Shown here in pieces: positions 33,417 through 41,836 of a DNA stretch of 64,000 nucleotides. The notes under the pieces are model-generated. The model was not told where the DNA came from. It saw only the letters and a list, made by a program, of their open reading frames with translations, and did not search any database. The DNA comes from Gaetbulibacter_B jejuensis. GTDB taxonomy: Bacteria; Bacteroidota; Bacteroidia; Flavobacteriales; Flavobacteriaceae. The stretch is taken from contig NZ_BAAAGF010000004.1 in the NCBI RefSeq assembly GCF_039524015.1, positions 310,001-374,000 on the forward strand, in the 5' to 3' direction. A program made the translations under genes and the position numbers. Positions within the stretch are counted from its first letter, which is position 1. Every line of letters starts with the position of its first letter.

Positions 33417-35222
33417 TTAACGTCTTGATCGTCTTGGACGTGATGACATTTTGCCGCTTCCTGAACTCTCTGAACGTCTTGATTTCCCTTCAGATTTTCT
33501 TCTGCTACTTCTGTTTCCTGAATCGTTATTAAAACCTGAGCGTCTTTCTGATCTTGGTTTGTCGCTACGTCTGCTTTTTCCACCACCATCACGACGTCTT
33601 TTGCGTCTGCTAGTGCCTCGTCCTTTGTCTTCAGATACTTCAACATTTACAAAACGTCCGTTGTATTTAAAGTCGGTAAAAAATGATAATACTTTCTCTT
33701 GTAATGCTTTTTCAGTATTAAAAAATGAAAAACTGTCTTTTACATCTACTTTAAAGACATCGTCTCTACCAAGTTCTAAAACTTCTTTTAAGAAATCTTT
33801 TAAACTCATCCAGTCATAGCCATCTTTTTTACCTACGTTTATAAAGTAACGTGTAGAGTTGCCATCATTACTACTATCGCGTTCGCTACTATGTTGAGCA
33901 GAAACATTAAGGTCGCTGGCTTTTTGATAGTAATTAAAGAAACGTGTAAACTCTACTGAAAAGAATTTTTTAATCAGTTCGTCTTTGGTAGTGTCTTCAA
34001 ACAATTGATTGATGTTTTCAAGGTATTCATCAATTTCATGATTGATTTCAGTATTGTGGACTTTATTGGCTAGCGACATTAATTGTACTTCGCAAATTTC
34101 CATTCCGCTAGGAATTTCTTTTTGCTCAAAGTTCTTTTTAATGATGCGTTCAATGCTTTTTATTTTTCTTAATTCACTTTTAGAAACAATTACCATTGAT
34201 ACTCCAGTTTTTCCTGCACGACCTGTACGACCACTTCTGTGTGTGTAGGTCTCAATTTCGTCAGGTAACTGGTAGTTGATAACGTGTGTAATGTCGTCAA
34301 CGTCAATACCACGAGCAGCTACATCAGTAGCGACAAGCATTTGTATTTGATTGTTTCTAAACGATTTCATAACCAAGTCACGTTGGTTTTGGCTTAAATC
34401 ACCATGAAGTGCTCCAGCATTATAACCATCTTCAATAAGTTTTTCAGCAACTTTTTGAGTGTCGCGCTTTGTTCTACAAAATACTACCGAGAAAATGTCA
34501 GGATTAGCATCAGCTAGTCTTTTTAAGGCAGCGTATCTATCTCTTGAATTCACTAAATAGTATTCGTGAGATACTTGGTCACTACCAACGTTTTTGCTTC
34601 CTACGGTAATTTCTATAGGACTATGCATAAACTTTTTAGCAATAGTAGCTACTTCTTTTGGCATTGTAGCCGAAAACAACCAAGTGCTTTTATCTTTTGG
34701 TGTGTGCGATAAAATGTCAGTGATATCTTCATAGAATCCCATATTTAACATCTCATCAGCTTCATCTAAAACTGAATATTCAATTTTAGAAATATCAACC
34801 ATATTTCGGCTAATCATGTCTTTCATACGACCAGGAGTTGCTACAATAATTTGTGCTCCTTTTTTTACCGATTTAGCTTGGTCAGTAATGCTTGCTCCTC
34901 CATAAATGGCAACAACATTTAATCCTTTACAGTATTTACCATATAGGTTTAATTCGTTTGCAATTTGTAAACAAAGTTCGCGAGTAGGAGAAAGTATTAA
35001 CCCTTGAGTGGTTCTACTTTCAATATCAATTTTTTGTAACATAGGAAAACCAAATGCTGCGGTTTTACCTGTTCCTGTTTGTGCTAGTGCTACTAAATCA
35101 CGTTCTTCTTGTAATAAAATAGGGATTGCTTGTGCTTGTACATCACTAGGGGTTTTAAAACCCATATCAGTAATAGCTTGTAATAGGTCGTCATTAAGAC
35201 CTAAATCTTGGAATGTGCTCAT
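33417..35222 (-). CDS. deaD: DEAD-box RNA helicase with DbpA-like RNA-binding domain
   Basis: 601 residues. Helicase motifs are all present: Q motif FQDLGLNDDLL, motif I AQTGTGKT, Ia PTRELCLQIA, II VLDEADEML, III FSATMP, and VI HRSGRTGRAGK. After the second RecA lobe there is a DbpA-type RNA-recognition domain (about residues 480-555: YFINVGKKDGYDWMSLKDFL), then a very basic Arg/Ser/Gly tail (about 558-601) typical of RNA-binding tails. It unwinds RNA in ribosome assembly and cold adaptation. The long 5' leader (about 128 nt) fits cold-shock control. Confidence 0.94.
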   Translation of the reverse strand: MSTFQDLGLNDDLLQAITDMGFKTPSDVQAQAIPILLQEERDLVALAQTGTGKTAAFGFPMLQKIDIESRTTQGLILSPTRELCLQIANELNLYGKYCKGLNVVAIYGGASITDQAKSVKKGAQIIVATPGRMKDMISRNMVDISKIEYSVLDEADEMLNMGFYEDITDILSHTPKDKSTWLFSATMPKEVATIAKKFMHSPIEITVGSKNVGSDQVSHEYYLVNSRDRYAALKRLADANPDIFSVVFCRTKRDTQKVAEKLIEDGYNAGALHGDLSQNQRDLVMKSFRNNQIQMLVATDVAARGIDVDDITHVINYQLPDEIETYTHRSGRTGRAGKTGVSMVIVSKSELRKIKSIERIIKKNFEQKEIPSGMEICEVQLMSLANKVHNTEINHEIDEYLENINQLFEDTTKDELIKKFFSVEFTRFFNYYQKASDLNVSAQHSSERDSSNDGNSTRYFINVGKKDGYDWMSLKDFLKEVLELGRDDVFKVDVKDSFSFFNTEKALQEKVLSFFTDFKYNGRFVNVEVSEDKGRGTSRRKRRRDGGGKSRRSDKPRSERRSGFNNDSGNRSSRRKSEGKSRRSESSGSGKMSSRPRRSRR

Positions 35223-35350
35223 TCGTTTTTTGTAAGTATTCGATTATGTTATGTAGTGTTACAACAGAAGCGAATCGACATACTTAACCTGAAACTTCTT
35301 GGTAACACATCCTCACCTTGAGGAATTTACAACGCATCTTTTTGCGTTTC
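35223..35350 (-). promoter_or_regulatory. Structured 5' leader of deaD mRNA
   Basis: Between the -7 box at 35357-35364 and the start codon lies a leader of about 128 nt. On the minus strand it contains two hairpins: AACGCA/TGCGTT with a 6-nt loop, and CCTC/GAGG with a 5-nt loop. Long structured leaders are known for cold-shock helicase genes. Confidence 0.5.
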
Positions 35351-35356
35351 AAGCGG

Positions 35357-35364
35357 CAAAGATA
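35357..35364 (-). promoter_or_regulatory. -7 box of deaD
   Basis: On the minus strand this reads TATCTTTG (TAnnTTTG). A TTG lies 18 bp upstream of it, giving near-consensus -33 spacing. Confidence 0.65.
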
Positions 35365-35490
35365 CACTAATATTCCAATAAACAATATAACCTAAGTTAA
35401 TGTGTTGTTGAACATTAAGTTTAAAAAATAAATCATTAACGTCTTTTATGACTATTGGTTTTGTTATATTCGGTTCTTTAAACTATAACT

Positions 35491-35985
35491 ATGAAGAAAT
35501 TATGTATTGTATTTGCCATGTTATTTATGGCATTTAATGTTCAAGCTCAAGAAACAACGATGTCTGATACAGACCAAGAGAAGATGACTCGAATGATGGA
35601 GTTAATGAGCCAAACTATTGAAATGGATGTGAATACCGAATTATTTAGTAAGGTAAGCACAAACGCCTATGTCTCTGAAGATCCAAAAGCTGTTATCATG
35701 GCTATGCTAACACCTGAAGATTATGAGACTTCAAAAGAAAAAATGAAAAATGATGTAGGTGACAAAATGGATATTAAAGATAAAGGTGAAACTGAAATTA
35801 ATGGTGTAAAGGTTTTATACATGAAAGGAACTACTGAAGCAGAAGGCTCTGATCTTAATGTTGAAATGTACTGCATGGGAATTGATGATGAAACCTCTTT
35901 AATGTTTATTGGAATGGTTGATAAAACTGCAGATGCAAAATATGCTGAAGCTATAGAGAAAGCAAAAAACTCAGTAATTAAATAA
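35491..35985 (+). CDS. Small secreted protein of unknown function
   Basis: 164 residues. A signal peptide (about 1-19, ending VQAQ) is followed by an acidic, Met-rich mature part of mixed helix and strand, including TPEDYETSKEKMKNDVGDKM and INGVKVLYMKGTTEAEG. The overall pattern recalls DUF4252 and related small envelope proteins, but I do not recognise a family. It stands alone between deaD and a strong bidirectional terminator. Confidence 0.7.
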   Translation: MKKLCIVFAMLFMAFNVQAQETTMSDTDQEKMTRMMELMSQTIEMDVNTELFSKVSTNAYVSEDPKAVIMAMLTPEDYETSKEKMKNDVGDKMDIKDKGETEINGVKVLYMKGTTEAEGSDLNVEMYCMGIDDETSLMFIGMVDKTADAKYAEAIEKAKNSVIK

Positions 35986-36010
35986 TCAAACCGAATTATA
36001 GGTAAAAAAA

Positions 36011-36035
36011 AATCCAGCGTTGGCTGGATTTTTTT
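36011..36035. terminator. Bidirectional terminator
   Basis: A perfect 8-bp stem AATCCAGC (36011-36018) and GCTGGATT (36023-36030) with loop GTTG, T run on the right and A run on the left, so it works for both converging genes. Confidence 0.88.
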
Positions 36036-36064
36036 AGTATATAGACGTTTAAAACGGTTGTCTT

Positions 36065-36550
36065 TTATTGGTGATAAGCACTGTTGTGAGCTAAAGCATT
36101 ACCACAGTTACTACAGCTTCCAGCTGCACCAGCTCCTCCAGCACAACCATTATTACAAGTGTAATGCCATACACCATTTGCATTTTGACTTGGTTCGGTT
36201 TTTTGTGTTGTTGTAGGTGTGGTTATAGGTAAAGTTGTAGCAGGAGTATTGGTGTTAGGAGTGTTATGTGTTGTTGAATTATTCGTGTTATTGTGATAAG
36301 CTTGATTATGCTCTAACACGCTTCCGCAGTTACTGCAATTTCCAGCAACAGCAGCTCCATTAATACAACCACTACTACAGATGTAGTGGAAAAAATTAGC
36401 AGCAGTAATTTTCTTTTTTTCAGGTGCTTCTGATGTTTTTGTGGTTGCTTCAGTGTCTTGAGAAGTGGTAGGTTTAGCTTTGTCTTTACAAGAACTCAAA
36501 GTAATCATTGAGATACATAATATTGAAGCGATAATTTTAAAATAGTTCAT
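36065..36550 (-). CDS. Lipoprotein with two Cys/His metal-binding-like modules
   Basis: 161 residues. A lipobox (SSCK, Cys21) predicts a lipoprotein. Two copies of the same module follow: residues 55-86 (Cys58, Cys62, Cys72, Cys75, His81, His86) and residues 129-160 (Cys132, Cys136, Cys146, Cys149, His155, His160). Spacing is identical in both (C-x3-C-x9-C-x2-C-x5-H-x4-H). They are joined by a Thr/Asn/Pro-rich linker. The CSNCG part resembles heavy-metal-binding domains with a PxCxxCGM pattern. Metal binding in the periplasm is likely; the metal and role are unknown. Confidence 0.75.
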   Translation of the reverse strand: MNYFKIIASILCISMITLSSCKDKAKPTTSQDTEATTKTSEAPEKKKITAANFFHYICSSGCINGAAVAGNCSNCGSVLEHNQAYHNNTNNSTTHNTPNTNTPATTLPITTPTTTQKTEPSQNANGVWHYTCNNGCAGGAGAAGSCSNCGNALAHNSAYHQ

Positions 36551-36650
36551 AATCTTATTTTTTGGCTTGGACTAGTATACGCAATTTTTCTATTCTTTTC
36601 TAAAGAAGTCTAAATTTTATGATTTTTTAAAACTAGCACTAGATAGCGTT

Positions 36651-37226
36651 TTAGTGGTTGTTTAAAAAAGAAATCAATTGGGAAACAGCTTTTCCTCTAT
36701 GTCCAATACTGTTTTTTTCTTCCAGAGTTATTTCGGCAAAGGTCTTGTCATAACCGTTAGCTTTAAAAATAGGATCGTAACCAAAACCAGAATCACCATA
36801 TTTGGTTTCGGTAATGCAACCTTCACAAATACCAGTAAAGGTGTTTAGAGTCCCATTTAATACTAAAGCAATAACGGTTTTAAAATGAGCGTTTTTGTTA
36901 GGCTTGTCTTTTAAGTTCAGTAGTAACTTATCCATATTGTCGTTTGCATCACGTTGTGGCCCTGCATAACGTGCCGAAAATACTCCAGGAGCACCTTGTA
37001 AAGCTTCAACTTCTAAACCAGTATCGTCAGCAAAACAATCATAACCATAATGTTGCTTAACGTATTCGGCTTTTTGTATCGCATTGCCTTCAATGGTGTC
37101 TTGAGTTTCAGGAATGTCTTCAAAACAACCTATATCTTTTAAACTTAATAATTGTATAGTATCAGGAATAAGCTTTTGTACTTCGTTGAGTTTGTTAAGG
37201 TTGTTGGTGGCAAATACAAGTTGCAT
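36651..37226 (-). CDS. rdgB: dITP/XTP pyrophosphatase (RdgB/HAM1)
   Basis: 191 residues. It hydrolyses non-canonical purine triphosphates (dITP, XTP) to monophosphates, protecting DNA and RNA. Family motifs are clear: the N-terminal ATNNLNK, the catalytic DDTGLEVEALQGAPGVFSARYAG and SGFGYDPIF. Length matches the family (about 197 in E. coli). Stand-alone gene with a 130-bp upstream gap shared with the divergent M3 peptidase gene. Confidence 0.95.
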   Translation of the reverse strand: MQLVFATNNLNKLNEVQKLIPDTIQLLSLKDIGCFEDIPETQDTIEGNAIQKAEYVKQHYGYDCFADDTGLEVEALQGAPGVFSARYAGPQRDANDNMDKLLLNLKDKPNKNAHFKTVIALVLNGTLNTFTGICEGCITETKYGDSGFGYDPIFKANGYDKTFAEITLEEKNSIGHRGKAVSQLISFLNNH

Positions 37227-37327
37227 TTCTTAGTGTTTAATTTCAACCAAAAGTACAATTATATACGTTGAAACAAAAACAGAATACCTGTATGGATTTT
37301 TAACAGTAAATAATAGTTTTTGAATGT

Positions 37328-37335
37328 TATCTTTG
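37328..37335 (+). promoter_or_regulatory. -7 box of the M3 peptidase gene
   Basis: TATCTTTG matches TAnnTTTG, 22 bp before the start codon at 37358. No -33 TTTG at the expected position. Confidence 0.6.
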
Positions 37336-37357
37336 TTGAAACAATAACACATTTTTT

Positions 37358-39421
37358 ATGAAAAAACTAGTTTACTCATTTTCACTAATATTACTTATGA
37401 GTTGTTCCGATAAAGAAGAAAAACCACAAAAAGAACTATCAGCCGATAATCCATTTAATGTAGAATTAAATCAACCGTTTGATTTTGCAAATGTAACAGG
37501 AGCTGCTATTGAAGAGTATGTAGATGTTACTATTGACAACTCTGTACAAGTTATTGAAGAGATTAAAAAAGGAAGCACTCCTACATTAGCTAATACATTT
37601 GAAGCTTACGATGGTGTTAGCAATGAATTGTCCAAAGCGTATAGTAATGCGTTTTTGATGTACTGGACTTCAACCGATTCAATAACAAGAGCAAAAGGTT
37701 TAGCATCTTCACAAAAGATAGACTCATTAATGACTGTGTTAGGAGCAGACAAAGCGTTGTTTGCACAGTTAAAGAAGTTTAAGGATTCTGATGCCTACAC
37801 ACAATTAGAAAAGCGTAAAAAGCGATTTGTTGATGGTGTGATTGAAAATTTTGAGCAATCTGGTGTTAATCTTGACGAAGCAAAACTTGAAAGATATAAA
37901 GCTTTACGATCTGAAATTACTGATTTGACATCTCAGTATTCTACAAACATGAATACTGCAGATTTGGTATTAAAGCTAGATGAAAAAGGAGCTAAAGGTT
38001 TACCTGAAAGTTTTAAAGCAACGTATAAAACCGAAGCAGGTTACGAAATTCCAGTAATGTCTTCAACTAGAGGTCCTGTTATGGATAATGCAGTTGAAGA
38101 ATCTACTAGAAAAGAATTTGATAAACTTTATGCAAATAGAGGAGCAGATAAAAACCTTGATGTGTTAGAGCAGTTGGTTAAAAAGCGTTATGAATTAGGA
38201 CAGCTAATGGGTTATAACTCATTTGCCGAATATAACTTAGTAAATAAAATGGCTAAAAACCCTGAAAATGTTTGGGAGTTTGTTAACGGTTTAGTAGCGG
38301 AATCTAAAGAGAAAGCAATTAACGATATAGAGGTTTTAAAAGCACAACGAGCTAAAGCTTTTGGAATTGATGAGAGCTTGCCTATTAATTCTTGGGATTT
38401 AAGTTTTTATAAAAACGAAATATTAAAAAACAACTATAAAGTAGACAACGAAAAAATACGCGAATATTTACCAATGGATGCGTGTTTAGGTGGATTGTTT
38501 GATATTTATCAAGAGCTATTAGGTCTTGAGTTTAAAAAAGATGAAACTGCTACAGTATGGCATGAAGACGTTGAAGCTTATAAAGTGTATGAAGGAGATA
38601 AATTGAAAGGACGCTTTTATTTAGATTTATATCCAAGACCAAATAAAGAGTCGTGGTTTTACTGTGTACCTCTTTCATCAGGAAAACAAACAGCTGAAGG
38701 TTATGAAGTTCCTGTAGCGATGTTATTAGGAAACTTTACAAAACCAACCGAAACAATGCCTTCATTGTTAAGTCATAATGAATTAAATACTTTGTTTCAC
38801 GAGTTTGGACATATAATGGATTCTATGTCTTACGAAGGTGAATATAGCTTACAAGAAGGTACAAAGTCTGATTTTGTTGAAGCTATGTCTCAAATTTTTG
38901 AAAACTGGACTTGGGATTACGACATCTTAAGTTCGTTTGCAAAACATTATAAAACTGGAGAGGTTTTTCCTAAAGAGTTGTTTGATAATATGGTAAACGC
39001 AAAAAATGTATCTTCAGGTCTTTCAGCACAAGGATCATTAAGACGTTGTATTTATGATATGAATTTATACGATAAATATGATCCAAATCAACCATTAGAT
39101 ACAGACCAGTTATGGAAAGATATTGATGCTGAAATGAATGTAATGGATTGGTATGTTGAAGGAACACATCCTCAAGCAAGCTGGATTCACATTAATACAC
39201 ACCCAACTTACTATTATGGTTACTTGTGGTCTGAAGTGTATGCGCAAGATATGTTTACAGTTTTTGAGGAAAACGGATTGAGAGATCAAGAAACTGGAGT
39301 TAAATACAGAAAATTAATACTTAGCAACGGAAGTCAAAGACCTGTTAATGAGGTTGTAGAAGAGTTTTTAGGTCGACCATCAAACAATAAAGCATACATT
39401 AAAAGTTTGGGCTTAGAGTAG
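37358..39421 (+). CDS. M3-family metallopeptidase, lipoprotein
   Basis: 687 residues. Lipobox near residue 16 (LMSCSDK) followed by an acidic linker. The M3 catalytic zinc site HEFGH starts at His481 (Glu482 catalytic, His485) with the downstream third-ligand region EGTKSDFVEAMSQIFENW (Glu). The N-terminal half is helical as in oligopeptidase A and dipeptidyl carboxypeptidase (Dcp). It probably trims short peptides in the periplasm. Length equals typical Dcp/OpdA enzymes. Confidence 0.92.
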   Translation: MKKLVYSFSLILLMSCSDKEEKPQKELSADNPFNVELNQPFDFANVTGAAIEEYVDVTIDNSVQVIEEIKKGSTPTLANTFEAYDGVSNELSKAYSNAFLMYWTSTDSITRAKGLASSQKIDSLMTVLGADKALFAQLKKFKDSDAYTQLEKRKKRFVDGVIENFEQSGVNLDEAKLERYKALRSEITDLTSQYSTNMNTADLVLKLDEKGAKGLPESFKATYKTEAGYEIPVMSSTRGPVMDNAVEESTRKEFDKLYANRGADKNLDVLEQLVKKRYELGQLMGYNSFAEYNLVNKMAKNPENVWEFVNGLVAESKEKAINDIEVLKAQRAKAFGIDESLPINSWDLSFYKNEILKNNYKVDNEKIREYLPMDACLGGLFDIYQELLGLEFKKDETATVWHEDVEAYKVYEGDKLKGRFYLDLYPRPNKESWFYCVPLSSGKQTAEGYEVPVAMLLGNFTKPTETMPSLLSHNELNTLFHEFGHIMDSMSYEGEYSLQEGTKSDFVEAMSQIFENWTWDYDILSSFAKHYKTGEVFPKELFDNMVNAKNVSSGLSAQGSLRRCIYDMNLYDKYDPNQPLDTDQLWKDIDAEMNVMDWYVEGTHPQASWIHINTHPTYYYGYLWSEVYAQDMFTVFEENGLRDQETGVKYRKLILSNGSQRPVNEVVEEFLGRPSNNKAYIKSLGLE

Positions 39422-39459
39422 TCTTTGTAACATTTTGTTGTTTTTGACGTCCTATAAGT

Positions 39460-39636
39460 ATGAGAAAAATAATACTTATAAACGCAATTGTTTGGGCAGC
39501 TTTAATACTTGTTAATTCATTTTTGTTTAAAGATCATGATAATTGGAAATATATGTTTTTGTTCCTTATATCAGGTTTTACAATAGTAAACTCTCTATTA
39601 TTAACTAAGCATAAAAGAAAAACAACTTGTAAATAA
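39460..39636 (+). CDS. Small membrane protein, 58 residues
   Basis: Read by eye; short ORF. Starts MRKIILINAIVWAALILVNS and shows two membrane segments (about 3-20 and 30-50) joined by the charged loop FKDHDNWKY; ends HKRKTTCK. A basic tail suggests the C-terminus is cytoplasmic. It lies 38 bp after the M3 peptidase gene and before a strong terminator, so the two may form one transcript. The function is unknown. Confidence 0.62.
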   Translation: MRKIILINAIVWAALILVNSFLFKDHDNWKYMFLFLISGFTIVNSLLLTKHKRKTTCK

Positions 39637-39649
39637 AGCAAGAACAGAT

Positions 39650-39679
39650 AAAAAAAGATGCCATTTGGCATCTTTTTTT
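39650..39679. terminator. Bidirectional terminator
   Basis: A 13-bp stem AAAAAAAGATGCC with GGCATCTTTTTTT around a 4-nt loop ATTT, A-rich left side and T-rich right side. It lies between the small membrane protein and rlmH and can serve both strands. Confidence 0.9.
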
Positions 39680-40151
39680 ATCTATGGTGGTAAGGTTCGT
39701 TTCTTAAAATAGTAAAACCTCTATAGAGTTGTTCAACTATAAATAATCGCACCATTTGATGCGAAAAAGTCATTTTAGATAAAGACAGTTTGCCTGCTGC
39801 TTTGCTGTAAACTTCTTCTGAAAATCCATAAGGTCCACCAATTACAAATACAAGCTGCTTAATGCCTGAGTTCATGTGTTTTTGTAAGTAATTGGCAAAA
39901 GCAACAGAATCTAGTTGTTTTCCTTTTTCGTCAAGTAAAATTAATACATCTGTTGGGTTAAGTTTGTTTAAAATAAGTTCGCCTTCTTTTTGCTTTTGCT
40001 GTGTTTCGCTTAGGTTTTTTGAGTTTTTGATATCTGGTATAATTTCAAGCTCAAACTTAATATAGAACCCAAGGCGCTTTGTGTACTCGTCAATTAATGA
40101 TTGAAGCGCTTTACTATCTGTTTTGCCTATGGCTAATAGTTTTATGGTCAT
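39678..40151 (-). CDS. rlmH: 23S rRNA (pseudouridine-1915-N3)-methyltransferase
   Basis: 157 residues, the typical length of RlmH. It is a SPOUT methyltransferase that acts on the assembled 70S ribosome. The SAM-knot motif FVIGGPYGFSEEV and the C-terminal SKMTFSHQMVRLFIVEQLYRGFTILRNEPYHH are diagnostic. Its start overlaps the stop of the upstream hypothetical gene by one base (TAATG on the minus strand), so it is translated in a unit with the two secreted paralogues. Confidence 0.96.
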   Translation of the reverse strand: MTIKLLAIGKTDSKALQSLIDEYTKRLGFYIKFELEIIPDIKNSKNLSETQQKQKEGELILNKLNPTDVLILLDEKGKQLDSVAFANYLQKHMNSGIKQLVFVIGGPYGFSEEVYSKAAGKLSLSKMTFSHQMVRLFIVEQLYRGFTILRNEPYHHR

Positions 40152-40969
40152 TAGAAACAGTGGTCTTTGTGGTAATAAACGTTATGTTTTTCAAATATTC
40201 CAAACCCATTAATAATATACTTATCTATGGTTGTTTGCAAATCGTTTTTGTAAATACTCCAATCATCATTAGTAATTAACTCCTTTATACTTTTATCACT
40301 AAGATGACCACCACTTAAAAGATATTCTCCATTTGGTTTTAATATTAGTAAGTTAAACTGTGAGACGTTAGTGAGGAATTTAAGTTTTAAGATGCCTTTG
40401 TTTTGTATTAAATCTATATCCTTATACTTTTCAGCAAGATTTTGGTCAAGATTATACATGTAATTGATGTTTACTGGGTGTTTCTTTTCAAATTTCTTTT
40501 TACATTTTTTAGACTTTTTTATACTTTTTTTTATAGTCTTATTATGAGATGTTTCAGTAAGCTTGAATTGGCTTGTTCGATAACGATTTTTCAATAAATC
40601 TTGCACAGAGTCGGGTAGTCTTACGTGACTGTCATGCAATTTTTTTTGGGTTTCAAAACTATAAAGTTTATCAATGTATTTTACAATGATAATTTGGTTA
40701 CTTTTTGTAGTGTCTTTTATTAATAGTTTATAAACTTGTTCATACTCTTCAGGTTCTATTTTACCAAAGTCATATTTAAGGGTAACTTTATATATATCTA
40801 GAGTATCTGTTGATTGTCTTAGGCATTTATAGGCTAGTCTATTGCATTTTTTGTAAAACTCTAAGGATTCAATTTCTTTAGAATTTTCATCATAGAATTT
40901 ACTCTCTTGCGAGAAACATAAGCTAATGTTAAGTGTAAAGAATAGACAAATAAATAAATTGAACTTCAT
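40151..40969 (-). CDS. Secreted protein of unknown function (paralogue 1)
   Basis: 272 residues with a signal peptide (about 1-20, ending CFSQ). It is a paralogue of the neighbouring gene at 40984: shared segments include YDENSKEIESLEFYKKC, YDFGKIEPEEYEQVYKLL, and the motif LILKPNGEY followed by NDDWSIY. It has several conserved Cys, no recognised domain. The gene overlaps rlmH by one base. The mid-part is Lys-rich (KKSIKKSKKCKKKFEKK). Function unknown. Confidence 0.72.
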   Translation of the reverse strand: MKFNLFICLFFTLNISLCFSQESKFYDENSKEIESLEFYKKCNRLAYKCLRQSTDTLDIYKVTLKYDFGKIEPEEYEQVYKLLIKDTTKSNQIIIVKYIDKLYSFETQKKLHDSHVRLPDSVQDLLKNRYRTSQFKLTETSHNKTIKKSIKKSKKCKKKFEKKHPVNINYMYNLDQNLAEKYKDIDLIQNKGILKLKFLTNVSQFNLLILKPNGEYLLSGGHLSDKSIKELITNDDWSIYKNDLQTTIDKYIINGFGIFEKHNVYYHKDHCF

Positions 40970-40983
40970 TTGAGATTTATTGA

Positions 40984-41781
40984 TTAAATATTACCATAAA
41001 AATAGCATTTATATTTGTTGTTTTTTTTAGAACTGTTCAATGAGTTTATTCTTAAATTTTTTAAAAACCCTTTAGGTGTTTTTGTGTTTTTAGTTTTAGC
41101 ATTTTCAAGTGCTTCAATATAGGGAGTCCAATCATTAGTGTCAAGAAGTTCTAAAATAAATTTCTGATTGATTTCAGTAAAATAAAAATAATGACCATTT
41201 GGTTTTAATATAAGCATACTGTCTTGATTGTTGTAGAAGAAAAGCTTGTTAAGTAGCTGAGATATTTGCTTCCAATTAAAAGTTTCAGTGTCGTAAAAAT
41301 AACCAGCAAAGCTTCTGTAAAAATAGAGTCGAACTCTGTTGTTTGACGTAGCTTTTTCTATACATTTTTTTTGATCAGAAATATATTCTTTTGCCTTTAT
41401 GTGATAATTGTCTTTTGTGATTTGATGGTTTGGGTGCATTTGTCTATAGTGTAAATGATTCAGAAGGTTATCTCTGTAAGTGATAATTAGTGTTTTGTCA
41501 TCTAATTCTAAAATTTCAGAATCACGTTTTAGTACTCCTAAAACTTGTTGGTAATCTTTGGTATTAAGTTTTCCAAATTTATAATTTTCAAAAACTAAAT
41601 ATCCTGTCATGGAATCATTCTTAATGGTTTGGCAATTAAATAAGAATGAATCGCATTTTTTGTTGTAGGTTGCTTTATCAATTAACCCTAAATTTTCATC
41701 TAAATAAATTTTGGTTTGAGAAAATGAAGAAGGCAGACTAAAAAACGCAGCAAAAATTAAAACTATTTTTTTTAAAGACAT
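40984..41781 (-). CDS. Secreted protein of unknown function (paralogue 2)
   Basis: 265 residues with a signal peptide (about 1-21, ending SFSQ). It shares the architecture of the gene at 40151: YLDENLGLIDKATYNKKC, YKFGKLNTKDYQQVLGVL, LILKPNGHY and NDWTPYIEAL. A 14-bp gap separates the two, so they form an operon with rlmH. No domain recognised; the pair looks like a tandem duplication. Divergent from nadC. Confidence 0.72.
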   Translation of the reverse strand: MSLKKIVLIFAAFFSLPSSFSQTKIYLDENLGLIDKATYNKKCDSFLFNCQTIKNDSMTGYLVFENYKFGKLNTKDYQQVLGVLKRDSEILELDDKTLIITYRDNLLNHLHYRQMHPNHQITKDNYHIKAKEYISDQKKCIEKATSNNRVRLYFYRSFAGYFYDTETFNWKQISQLLNKLFFYNNQDSMLILKPNGHYFYFTEINQKFILELLDTNDWTPYIEALENAKTKNTKTPKGFLKNLRINSLNSSKKNNKYKCYFYGNI

Positions 41782-41836
41782 TAGAATATTTCTATTAAAA
41801 ATACTATATTTTCGTATAGTTCAAAATAACAAAAAA

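Noticed and set aside
33395..33646. Minus-strand ORF over the 3' end of deaD
   Set aside because: It is the out-of-frame reading of the Arg/Ser-rich deaD tail.
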